A stretch of 64,000 nucleotides of DNA, from the NCBI GenBank assembly GCA_018819135.1, contig JAHJQK010000052.1:1-64000 (forward strand), read 5' to 3'. The stretch is from Pseudomonadota bacterium (GTDB taxonomy: Bacteria; Desulfobacterota; SM23-61). Numbering within the stretch: position 1 is the stretch's first letter; the number at the start of each line of letters is the position of its first letter. Positions 47,105 to 55,544 of the stretch are shown piece after piece. Position numbers and translations under genes: made by a program. The notes beneath the pieces are model-generated. The model had not been told where the DNA came from and did not search any database. It saw only the letters and a program-made list of their open reading frames with translations.

Positions 47105-48208
47105 ATGAAAGCAAAAGCTGCAATTTTATTCCAAGTGGGGCAAAAACTGGACCTGCGGGAAGTTGAGGTGGAGCCTCCCCGGTCTGGGGAAGTGCTGATC
47201 AAGATGGCCGCTGCCGGTATTTGTCACAGCGACCGCCACGTGATGACCGGCCACCTGGTAGCCCAACTGCCCGCGATTCTCGGCCACGAAGGATCTGGAA
47301 TTGTGGCGGAGGTGGGGCCCGGGGTGACATCCCTTAAGCCGGGTGATCATGTCATCCCCCTTTGGCGCCTTTCCTGCGGGGTGTGTGAATATTGCAGCAA
47401 TGGCCGACCGGCTCTTTGCCCGGCGGGTTCCCAAATCCGGATGACGGGACGCTTGCTGGATGGTAGCACCCGGTTCAAGCTCAACGGGAAGGAGATCAAA
47501 CACTTCGCCGGAGTTTCCAGCTTTGCGGAGTATTCGGTTGTTCCGGAAAAGGCGGCGCTTAAAATCCCGGAAGATTTTCCGCTGGATAAAGCGGCGCTGC
47601 TGGGATGCGGAGTGATCACGGGAGTGGGCGCTGTATTTAATGCGGCCCGAATTAAGCCAGGAAGCAGTGTCGCGGTCTTCGGCACAGGAGGAGTGGGTAT
47701 AAACGTTGTGCAAGGTGCAGCCATTGCCGGTGCTGCCAAGATCATCGCCGTGGATGTGCTGCCCAACAAGCTGGAATATGCGAAGCAGTTTGGGGCCACG
47801 CATATGATTAACGCTTCGCGGGGAAATCCGGTGGAAGAAGTCCGTGCCTTGACCGGAGGCCGGGGAGTGGATTATGCTTTTGAAGTCATTGGTCTGCCAG
47901 CGACGATTCGTCAGGCCTATGATTCACTCTGCAAGCGTGGGATGGCGGTGGTGGTGGGGGTCACGCCGATGACCATGGAAGTTTCCGTGCCGATCATGAC
48001 CCTTGTTTTCGAGGAAAGGATCCTTACCGGATCGGTCTACGGCTCGAGCCGCCCCCTAATCGACATTCCCATGTTGATTAGCCTCTATCGAGCTGGCAAG
48101 CTGAAGCTGGACGAATTGTTGACCCGGCGGTATCCTTTCGCTGAGATCAATGAGGCCTATGATGCCCTGGAGAAAGGCGAAGTCCTGCGCAGTATAATTA
48201 CTTTCTGA
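47105..48208 (+). CDS. Zinc-dependent alcohol dehydrogenase
   Basis: GICHSDRHVMTGHL, GHEGSGIVAEVGPGVTSLKPGDHVIP, GVCEYCSNGRPALC, VAVFGTGGVGINVVQGA. Confidence 0.93.
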   Translation: MKAKAAILFQVGQKLDLREVEVEPPRSGEVLIKMAAAGICHSDRHVMTGHLVAQLPAILGHEGSGIVAEVGPGVTSLKPGDHVIPLWRLSCGVCEYCSNGRPALCPAGSQIRMTGRLLDGSTRFKLNGKEIKHFAGVSSFAEYSVVPEKAALKIPEDFPLDKAALLGCGVITGVGAVFNAARIKPGSSVAVFGTGGVGINVVQGAAIAGAAKIIAVDVLPNKLEYAKQFGATHMINASRGNPVEEVRALTGGRGVDYAFEVIGLPATIRQAYDSLCKRGMAVVVGVTPMTMEVSVPIMTLVFEERILTGSVYGSSRPLIDIPMLISLYRAGKLKLDELLTRRYPFAEINEAYDALEKGEVLRSIITF

Positions 48209-48447
48209 GGTTTTGGCCTAAGAAGTTATACAAAAAGTCAACGATTAAAAAACATGCTCTCATTCCCGGCGAAAAGGGGTTAAGAAGCCTGGTTGATAGA
48301 CCGTTGCAAGATATGCGGAACGGTTCCTAAGAAGAGCTAAGAATCGGCGGAATAAACCCGAGGTAAGGAGGTTATATCTGGATATCTGGGGATTTGAATT
48401 TGATGGAATTTCTTCCTCATCGTCCCTCGAGATCTTAATAAGGGGAT

Positions 48448-49704
48448 ATGCCTAAATTTTCATTCCAACCTACGTCTCACTGGGGTGTCGTGGCCATTTC
48501 CTTCGTAACGATCGCCCTTGCCTACGGCCTGAATTTCTCTTTTTCCGTATTCTTCGTAGCCATCCTGGAGGAGTTCCAATGGAGCAGGGCCAGTATAGCG
48601 GGGGCTTTCTCGTTATCGTCCCTCATATTAGGAATCAGTTCCTGGCCGGGAGGAAGGCTGGTCGACCGATTTGGGCCCAGAAAAATAATGATGGCTGGTG
48701 CCATCATCCTTTCTTTGGCGACGATGGCCAGTGCGCTGATCCGGGAGGTCTGGCATCTTTACTTTCTTTTTGGAATCTTGTCTGGTTTAGGTATTTGCGG
48801 TCTCGGGTGGGTGCCCAATTCGGTCCTGCTCGCCAACTGGTTTGTCAAAAATCGTGGGAGCATGGTGGGCATCGCTTTCTCCGGGATGGGAATCGGAATT
48901 CTTGCTGTTGGGCCTTCGGCCCAATTCCTTATATCCAGCCTGGGATGGCGAATGGCCTACCTGGTTTTTGGCCTGGCGGTTTTGCTCTTGCTGCCATTAA
49001 ACCTTTTTTTGCAGGATAGGCCGATTCGAAAAACGGAAAATGCCGGCCCAGATCAAAAAAGCCCCCTGGCCAATGGAGGGGACCCAAGGGAGAAGAGGGA
49101 TTGGACCTTAAGGCGCTCCATGAAAACTCTGCCTTTCTGGGCGCTCTTTATTTCTTTTTTTCTCATTCCTTTAGGCATATATCCTGTAGCCGTCCACCAA
49201 GTGGCCTACATAACCGACCAGGGTTACAGCAAGATACTGGCTGCTTTTGTCTTCGGGACCATGGGGTTATTGAGCACGGTCGGCAGGCCCCTTTTCGGAG
49301 CTCTCTCCGACCGCATCGGCAGGGAGAAAGCCGTCACCTGGAGCTTTATCAGTTCCATCGCGGGAATTCTCATTCTCATTTTCTTGCCCGCACTAAAATC
49401 CGTATTCTGGCTCTACCTTTACGCCATCCTCTTCGGATTGGGATTTGGAGCGCGCGGTCCCATCGTGTCCGCCATGATGGCCGATATGTTTTCGGGAAAG
49501 CATTTTGGGAGCATCTATGGCTTTATTAACATCGGCAATGGGATTGGGGGGGCATTGGGGCCCTGGCTGGGAGGGCTTCTTTACGATTTGACCGGTAGTT
49601 ATCGGATTCCATTTTTTATATGTATTCCTGTTCTGGGGTTGGCCTGTATTCTTTTTTGGAAAGCTGGAAGGAGTCGGTCCCATCTTCATTCCCAGGCCAT
49701 ATAA
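48448..49704 (+). CDS. MFS transporter
   Basis: GGRLVDRFGPRKIMMAGAI, FGALSDRIGREKAV; about 12 hydrophobic segments. Confidence 0.92.
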   Translation: MPKFSFQPTSHWGVVAISFVTIALAYGLNFSFSVFFVAILEEFQWSRASIAGAFSLSSLILGISSWPGGRLVDRFGPRKIMMAGAIILSLATMASALIREVWHLYFLFGILSGLGICGLGWVPNSVLLANWFVKNRGSMVGIAFSGMGIGILAVGPSAQFLISSLGWRMAYLVFGLAVLLLLPLNLFLQDRPIRKTENAGPDQKSPLANGGDPREKRDWTLRRSMKTLPFWALFISFFLIPLGIYPVAVHQVAYITDQGYSKILAAFVFGTMGLLSTVGRPLFGALSDRIGREKAVTWSFISSIAGILILIFLPALKSVFWLYLYAILFGLGFGARGPIVSAMMADMFSGKHFGSIYGFINIGNGIGGALGPWLGGLLYDLTGSYRIPFFICIPVLGLACILFWKAGRSRSHLHSQAI

Positions 49705-49873
49705 CCCCCTAATCTTTTTAAGGCCAGAGTACCCGGGGATCAGGGATTGAATGATCGCATTCCTCAAGGTATCCGCCAGTTTCGAGTCCCCAGTCTAAAG
49801 TCCAAAATGGCGAGTTTCGCGTTGCGGGTTTTAAATAATAATTCGTGAGTCGTAAGTCGTCAGGCGCAGCCAT

Positions 49874-51523
49874 TCATTTCACCTCTTTCTCCTGCAGAAC
49901 CCTTTTTAGCACTTTGCCCGAAGCGGTCTTGGGCAATTCCTTGACGAACTCGACGATCCGGGGATATTTATAGGCTGCCATCTTGCTCTTGCACCAGGCG
50001 ACGATCTCCTCCTCTCTGACCTTGTTTTCATACTCGGGCTTTAAGACGATCACGGCCTTGATGTTTTCCCCCCGATAGGGATCGGGGACCCCAATGACCG
50101 CAACCTCTTTTATCGCGGGATGGCCGTAAAGAAAATTTTCCACCTCTGCCGGAAAAACACTGTAACCGGAAGCCTTGATCAGCTCTTTTTTACGGCCGAC
50201 GATGTAAAAGTACCCGTCCTCATCCATCCGGGCGATGTCCCCGGTATACAGCCATCCATCTTTCAAGGCTTCCGCCGTCGCTTCCGGCCGGTTCCAGTAC
50301 CCTTGCATAACCGTCGGCCCTTTGATGAGCAGCTCCCCCTCCTGATCCAGGGGAAGATCGACCCCAGTCTCCACGTCCACAATCCGGCAATCGATGCCGA
50401 ACTGGGGAAGGCCGATGGACCCGTACCTCGGCCGCAGGTAAGGATTCATGTGCGTCTGAGAGATCGTCTCGCTCAGGCCGTATCCTTCGGCTAGCTCGGT
50501 CCCAATGATCTTCCGCCACTTCTCCAGAATTTCTTTGGGCACGGGAGCTCCGCCGGAGCCACATACCCGGAGAGACCGCAGGTCATACTTTTCGACATCC
50601 GGATGGTTCACAATCGCCACATTCATCGTGGTGATGCTGACCCACATCGTGCACCGATACTTATGGATCGCCTGCAGAACGGTTTCCGGATCAAATCGAG
50701 AAAGCAGGATATTTGTCGTGCCCGTATAGACGGGCCTACACATGCTGTGGATCATCCCCGTGACATGGAAGAAAGGCAAAACAGAAAGAATAATGTCTTC
50801 CTCCAGGACACCATTCCAAACGGCAGAACCTACCGTATTGGTAATTAGGCTGAAGTGTGTAATCATCGCTCCTTTGGGAAGGCCGGTGGTGCCGGAAGTA
50901 TATTGTAATAAAGCCAAATCCTCCCGCAGGTTGATGGGGATGCTCAGCTGTTCAGGCTGGTAGCTCTCCATCACCTCCAATAGGTCCAGGGTCTCCGGAA
51001 AGCGCTCCTTGGGCCCCTGCATGGATGGATGCAGGGGGAGGGAGAGGCTGGCTGGGAGGTAATCGCGGTAACTCGTCAGGATGACGTGGGATAGTCCGGC
51101 CTCTTCTCTTACATTCCTCACCTTGGGATACAAGAAATCCTGAGCAATGATGATCCGCGCGCCCGCATTCATGAGTTCGTACTTCAACTCCTCTTCTTTA
51201 AACATCGGGTTGGCGGCCACCACCACCCCGCCGGCTTTGAGGATGGCAAAATATCCGATGACGAATTGAGGAGAATTTTCCAGGAAAAGGCTGACCCGAT
51301 CCCCTTTCTTCAAGCCAAAGTCCATCAAAGCCCTGGCCAGTTGGTTCGTTCGTTGATCAAACTCCCGAAAGGGAATCTCCCTTCCATAAAAGTTGAAGGC
51401 AACTTTTTCCGGCGTGTGGCGCGCATGATCGCTCAGGAATTCAGGCAGAGTCTTCTCAGGGAAAACGAGGGTGCGCGGCATGTTCTCCGGCCATGACGGA
51501 AGCCATTTCTTTGGCATATTCAA
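49874..51523 (-). CDS. AMP-dependent acyl-CoA synthetase/ligase
   Basis: LLQYTSGTTGLPKGAMITH, YGLSETISQTHMNP, GWLYTGDIARMDEDGYFYIVGRKKELI, PKTASGKVLKRVL. Confidence 0.94.
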   Translation of the reverse strand: MNMPKKWLPSWPENMPRTLVFPEKTLPEFLSDHARHTPEKVAFNFYGREIPFREFDQRTNQLARALMDFGLKKGDRVSLFLENSPQFVIGYFAILKAGGVVVAANPMFKEEELKYELMNAGARIIIAQDFLYPKVRNVREEAGLSHVILTSYRDYLPASLSLPLHPSMQGPKERFPETLDLLEVMESYQPEQLSIPINLREDLALLQYTSGTTGLPKGAMITHFSLITNTVGSAVWNGVLEEDIILSVLPFFHVTGMIHSMCRPVYTGTTNILLSRFDPETVLQAIHKYRCTMWVSITTMNVAIVNHPDVEKYDLRSLRVCGSGGAPVPKEILEKWRKIIGTELAEGYGLSETISQTHMNPYLRPRYGSIGLPQFGIDCRIVDVETGVDLPLDQEGELLIKGPTVMQGYWNRPEATAEALKDGWLYTGDIARMDEDGYFYIVGRKKELIKASGYSVFPAEVENFLYGHPAIKEVAVIGVPDPYRGENIKAVIVLKPEYENKVREEEIVAWCKSKMAAYKYPRIVEFVKELPKTASGKVLKRVLQEKEVK

Positions 51524-51599
51524 AACTCCATTGTATTAGTTATAACTTGCCATTCATAAGTCGTAAGGCGTAAATCTCGGAGGCTTTGTAAATGTTTTG

Positions 51600-51830
51600 C
51601 GTTTTGCGGGACGTTGATCATTTGCGTTTTGCGGGACGTTGATCAAAGCCATCAAATATTTTCCTCCCGCTCTTCTCGCAGAATACCCATCGAAAAGGCA
51701 GATGCCCCTCCCCCCCAATACCGGAACCTGCCCCCATCATCCCCGCTTCCTGATTTAAGAAAAGGAATTTACATTTTGATGGTTTTGATCAACGTCCCCC
51801 TCGTCCATGGTTTGGATCAACGTGCCCCTC
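51600..51830. repeat. Tandem and inverted short repeats around GGGACGTTGATCA, possible MITE-like element
   Basis: Two tandem copies TTTGCGTTTTGCGGGACGTTGATCA near 51603-51646, and inverted copies TTTTGATCAACGTCCCCCTCG and TTTGGATCAACGTGCCCCTCG near 51783-51830. Confidence 0.75.
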
Positions 51831-51859
51831 GTATGTTTTCTCTTTGGACATTTGGAAGC

Positions 51860-51886
51860 ACATATAAAATACCGATTCGGGCTAGT
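51860..51886. repeat. Left copy of direct repeat acatataaaataccgattcg
   Basis: 15-nt identical core taaaataccgattcg, repeated at 52881. Confidence 0.85.
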
Positions 51887-51919
51887 TCGCATCGGCAGTC
51901 CATCTCCTTCAGGCATTCC

Positions 51920-52846
51920 TTAAATTAATTTGAAATCGATCTTGTATAATTTAACCTCGATGTTGCATTGAGGAATTGCTTTTAAAGAGTATTCAAGTTT
52001 CTCATCTTTTTTCTGACAGATGATTAACCCTTTGATATTTTCCCCTTCTTTGGCTATGTTTTCTTTAACCCAACCCATATATCTGAGGACCTGACCTACA
52101 ACTTTATCCGATTCACGGCCTTTCTTTAATTCCATGACTACATAGGATTTAGTCTCTGGTTCTTGTGCAAGAATATCAATATTCCCTATCTCAGTGGGAT
52201 ATTGTTGGCCATTCCCTTCTTCATCTTCAAATAATTTTAATTTCCCTGCAAAAATCTGATTGAGATTTGTAACGATAAAGTCTTCCAGATATTTTTCCAA
52301 CGCAAATTCCTGTTCCTTTAAAATGTCCGCTGTTTTAATTCCTTCTGCTTCCTTTTCCTGGATTACACCTTTCATAAAGGAATTATATCTTTCTTCAGAA
52401 ATTTCCCAAATTGTGAACATGGGAAATACCTGAGTATCAAAATCGATTTCTTTCTTTTCCCATTTTATGTCGAGAAAATGATTGTAAGGTGTGCCCGGTA
52501 AATTTCCTGCCCGTTCTTTTCCTTGATTTTCATCAAAGTAAGCACCCTTTATTACTTCACCTACGGCCAATATTTTCTTTCTTCCTTTCCGAGCAATTAC
52601 GATATCCCCCACGGAAATATCATTATAGAAGTGCCAAAAGCCCCAACGGTCTACAGGAACATCTTTTCCATATTTTTCGATATACTTCTTTTTGTATTCC
52701 TCTTCCGTTATTGAAAACGTGAAAATATTACCCAATTCAAACCATCCCACAGCAATGGTTTCATTCTTCAGATCATATTCCCATGCTTTACTGAAAATTT
52801 CCTGTTTTGTGGAATTTTGAGGAGCAATTACCCAATATTTTTTCAT
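51920..52846 (-). CDS. EVE-like N-terminal domain plus PD-(D/E)XK (NucS/DUF1016-C-like) nuclease
   Basis: MKKYWVIAPQN...AVGWFELGN...WHFYNDISVGDIVIARKGRKKILAVGEV; C-terminal EIGNIDILAQEPETKSYVVMELKKGRESDKVVGQVLRYMGWVKENI. Confidence 0.8.
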   Translation of the reverse strand: MKKYWVIAPQNSTKQEIFSKAWEYDLKNETIAVGWFELGNIFTFSITEEEYKKKYIEKYGKDVPVDRWGFWHFYNDISVGDIVIARKGRKKILAVGEVIKGAYFDENQGKERAGNLPGTPYNHFLDIKWEKKEIDFDTQVFPMFTIWEISEERYNSFMKGVIQEKEAEGIKTADILKEQEFALEKYLEDFIVTNLNQIFAGKLKLFEDEEGNGQQYPTEIGNIDILAQEPETKSYVVMELKKGRESDKVVGQVLRYMGWVKENIAKEGENIKGLIICQKKDEKLEYSLKAIPQCNIEVKLYKIDFKLI

Positions 52847-52875
52847 GCCTCATTTCCTCCTTGTGAGTCGGAAAA

Positions 52876-52903
52876 ACATCTAAAATACCGATTCGCGCAA
52901 TTT
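52876..52903. repeat. Right copy of direct repeat acatctaaaataccgattcg
   Basis: Same core, 1,016 bp from the left copy. Confidence 0.85.
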
Positions 52904-53170
52904 TCTCCTCAATACGATTGCCATCCTGCCAATAATTGGCACAAAAGAAAACCCCAGGTTAAGCGCCTGGACTTTTCTCTATAGCATATTTGTGGAGCTC
53001 ATCACAACTTTTGTGAGAGTCTCGAATTAGCGGACAGATAGCAGAACCCAAAACTTTTCCAAAATGAATTTCCCCCACAAAATAAGCACAAAAAGCCAAA
53101 TCAATTGGCAGTTTTTTTAAGACAAGGAGAGTGTGGAGATGCATGGGCTGCAACAACAGGTGCATTCAAC

Positions 53171-54481
53171 CTATGTCTTGTCTAATGCTCTCAAAAGAGC
53201 GTCGAATGCTCCAAGCAGATCATCATAGGTTAGAAATTTAATTCGACCAAAGTCAATGCCCTTCAATTTGCGAAGGTGCTCAGGATCATTTTCAACGTCA
53301 CGTCCTGCAATAACAACAGCTCGAACTGATCCAACCTGTTTCTGGTCTAATCTGATACATTCAAGAACTGCCAATCGATGTTCATCTGAAGTATGCAACC
53401 AATTTCGAGCTTGATCAAAGGCATGCTGCAAATCCGAATGTACTCCTCCATCCTTCTTCAATATCTGTGTATGAGGTTTTTCAAGCTCAATGAGAATCAA
53501 TTCCTTGGCATGGCTTAAAATCGTGAAATCCGTTTTATAAAATGACAGAAGCGGTGCCTTAAAGAAAATAAGGGATGGCGAAAATTCGTGAAGAAGGACT
53601 GGATTTTCCTCAAGGAATTTTTGTAGAATTTCTTCCGATTCTTTTTGATCCAGAAGTGCACAGAAATTGGTTCGGATGGTATCAAGTGCATCTCGCTCAT
53701 AAGATGGAATAAGAGTAACGTCTTCGCTACCCCTCTTTTGCCCCAGTAGCCCATGGAGATTTGATCTGATTATTGTGAGGTTCGCTTCTAATTTTCCGCA
53801 ATCACAGACAAACTTTCCGGGAAGATTCTGATACCATACGAAACCATTACCTTCCAGGCTGGCGTCTTGCTCCAATCCTGCATATGATTTCAAGCTACCA
53901 CCACACATTTTGCAACTGAGAACTAAATGAACACCCTTTGCGGCTCGCGGATCACTTCGAATTGCCGCAATTCGAGCTTCAGATAGGGGCTCAGGATTTA
54001 TTAGACCAAAATTTAGACTTCCTACCTTCGTTTCACTGCCTTCTTCCAACAGCCAGAGGTGATAAAGACCAGGTTTTGGGATCGTTAGCTCCATTCCGGA
54101 AACGGGCAAAACTAAAAATGCCCATGTCGATTTGTGAACATTCGGTATGATAGCATCCGTTTTAATTATTGGAGCCTCGGTTAAAGACTTTTGTTTTGAA
54201 AGGTCAAGATCAAATGGCAACTCCCCAAATCTGAAATTCATGGTGGCTGCTTCTACGCCATCGTTATCTCGCCATTTCAAAGCGAAAGATTCATCTGGAT
54301 TCATGTCGTAGATTGAAAATGCAAACCCTCCTCCTCTTAGGGTCAGGGGGTATATATAGGAAAATATTATTTGTTTAAATCCCAAGATATTATATTTCCA
54401 CAGTCTTGGATGCGTGTTCTGAACCAGAGAATATCGTTCCACATAGCCCAAAAATCCAATAGAAGGTATACTCTTCGCCAT
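53171..54481 (-). CDS. Shedu-like (DUF4263) nuclease with CxxC zinc motif
   Basis: KFLEENPVLL...YKTDFTILSHAKELILIELEKPHTQILKKDGGVHSDLQHAFDQARNWL...VRAVVIAGRD; upstream CKMCGG...FVCDCGKLE. Confidence 0.82.
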   Translation of the reverse strand: MAKSIPSIGFLGYVERYSLVQNTHPRLWKYNILGFKQIIFSYIYPLTLRGGGFAFSIYDMNPDESFALKWRDNDGVEAATMNFRFGELPFDLDLSKQKSLTEAPIIKTDAIIPNVHKSTWAFLVLPVSGMELTIPKPGLYHLWLLEEGSETKVGSLNFGLINPEPLSEARIAAIRSDPRAAKGVHLVLSCKMCGGSLKSYAGLEQDASLEGNGFVWYQNLPGKFVCDCGKLEANLTIIRSNLHGLLGQKRGSEDVTLIPSYERDALDTIRTNFCALLDQKESEEILQKFLEENPVLLHEFSPSLIFFKAPLLSFYKTDFTILSHAKELILIELEKPHTQILKKDGGVHSDLQHAFDQARNWLHTSDEHRLAVLECIRLDQKQVGSVRAVVIAGRDVENDPEHLRKLKGIDFGRIKFLTYDDLLGAFDALLRALDKT

Positions 54482-54512
54482 TCTTAATTCCTTTTAATTT
54501 CCTTCCTTGATA

Positions 54513-55544
54513 TTACCGAGCCCTGAATTCCTTGAGCCTGGAACATTCAATTAATTGGTCAAGCGTTTTGAAGGTGAAAACCTTACCGCGAGTTGCCAAA
54601 AGCATCTTTTTCATGTCCTCGCGACGAACCCCAAATCCACGACCGCCAATGCACGCGATGACCTCAAATTTAGGGTTATTCGGCGACTGGTCATTTTTGC
54701 TCAATTCTCCAAGGTGCTGAATTCGGGTAACCTTGTCGCGCGCCGTGCCGTCGTCTTCCGTAATTTTGGCTTCAATAATTACTTGCGGATTGAATTCGCT
54801 GGGGATAATGAAATCCGGAGCCTGGTCGAAACCCGGGATCTGCTCAGCTCTCTTGGTCTTCCGGTAACTAATACCCGCCTTCGTCAGGACATCCTCAATA
54901 GCCGACTCCAAAAAGTCCCCAACCAGTTCGCTTACGGAATCACGATGACCGGCGAAGGGTCTGCCCAGGAATCTTTCGTAAAGGAGCATGGCATAAGGAA
55001 CGCCAATTTTGGCCAAAGCCTGCATCCCCTTCAATCCCGTTGCCGTGTCAGCCTTATCTAAACGATGAATTTTATCTGACTCTACCGCAGGGGCTCCTTC
55101 TATGAGTAAATTGCAGGCCGTTTCTATGAGTGCTTTCAAACGGAATCCGGAGATGCCATTTCGCTTTATTGGAGACAAGGGATTCATCCGAACTTTACGA
55201 TCAAGCGACCGAATAAATCCCTGAGAAATTTCCGTACTTGTTCGCCTTGATGCAACGTACGCCCACTCCGGGGGTGAAAAGCCAAGGAGGGTGCGCAAAA
55301 CCACAATCGAAATAGGGACAGAGAAGGCAATGGGGAGAACGCAATCGACGGAAAAGTTTATGAAGCCCCCAGTCCCCTGTTTTAAAGCTTCATACCCTTG
55401 CTCAAAAACTGGATAATCGACAAACCCTGCTCCTCTTGGCAGGACAAGGAATTCAGATTCGAGGCAAGAGAAGACCACAGAAACAAAAGGATCGGGATTT
55501 TCTTGAATGATGGGAAAGGGAACTTCAAAAGGAAATTTCGTCAT
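54513..55544 (-). CDS. Putative PD-(D/E)XK restriction endonuclease
   Basis: QAPDFIIPSEFNPQVIIEAKITEDDGTARDKVTRIQHL (D-x(n)-E-x-K); start overlaps the methylase end. Confidence 0.75.
   Translation of the reverse strand: MTKFPFEVPFPIIQENPDPFVSVVFSCLESEFLVLPRGAGFVDYPVFEQGYEALKQGTGGFINFSVDCVLPIAFSVPISIVVLRTLLGFSPPEWAYVASRRTSTEISQGFIRSLDRKVRMNPLSPIKRNGISGFRLKALIETACNLLIEGAPAVESDKIHRLDKADTATGLKGMQALAKIGVPYAMLLYERFLGRPFAGHRDSVSELVGDFLESAIEDVLTKAGISYRKTKRAEQIPGFDQAPDFIIPSEFNPQVIIEAKITEDDGTARDKVTRIQHLGELSKNDQSPNNPKFEVIACIGGRGFGVRREDMKKMLLATRGKVFTFKTLDQLIECSRLKEFRAR

Noticed and set aside
52925-52985. Terminator at the end of the Shedu-like operon
   Set aside because: Stem is only about 5 bp (CCAGG/CCTGG) with a weak T tract; mentioned only as context.
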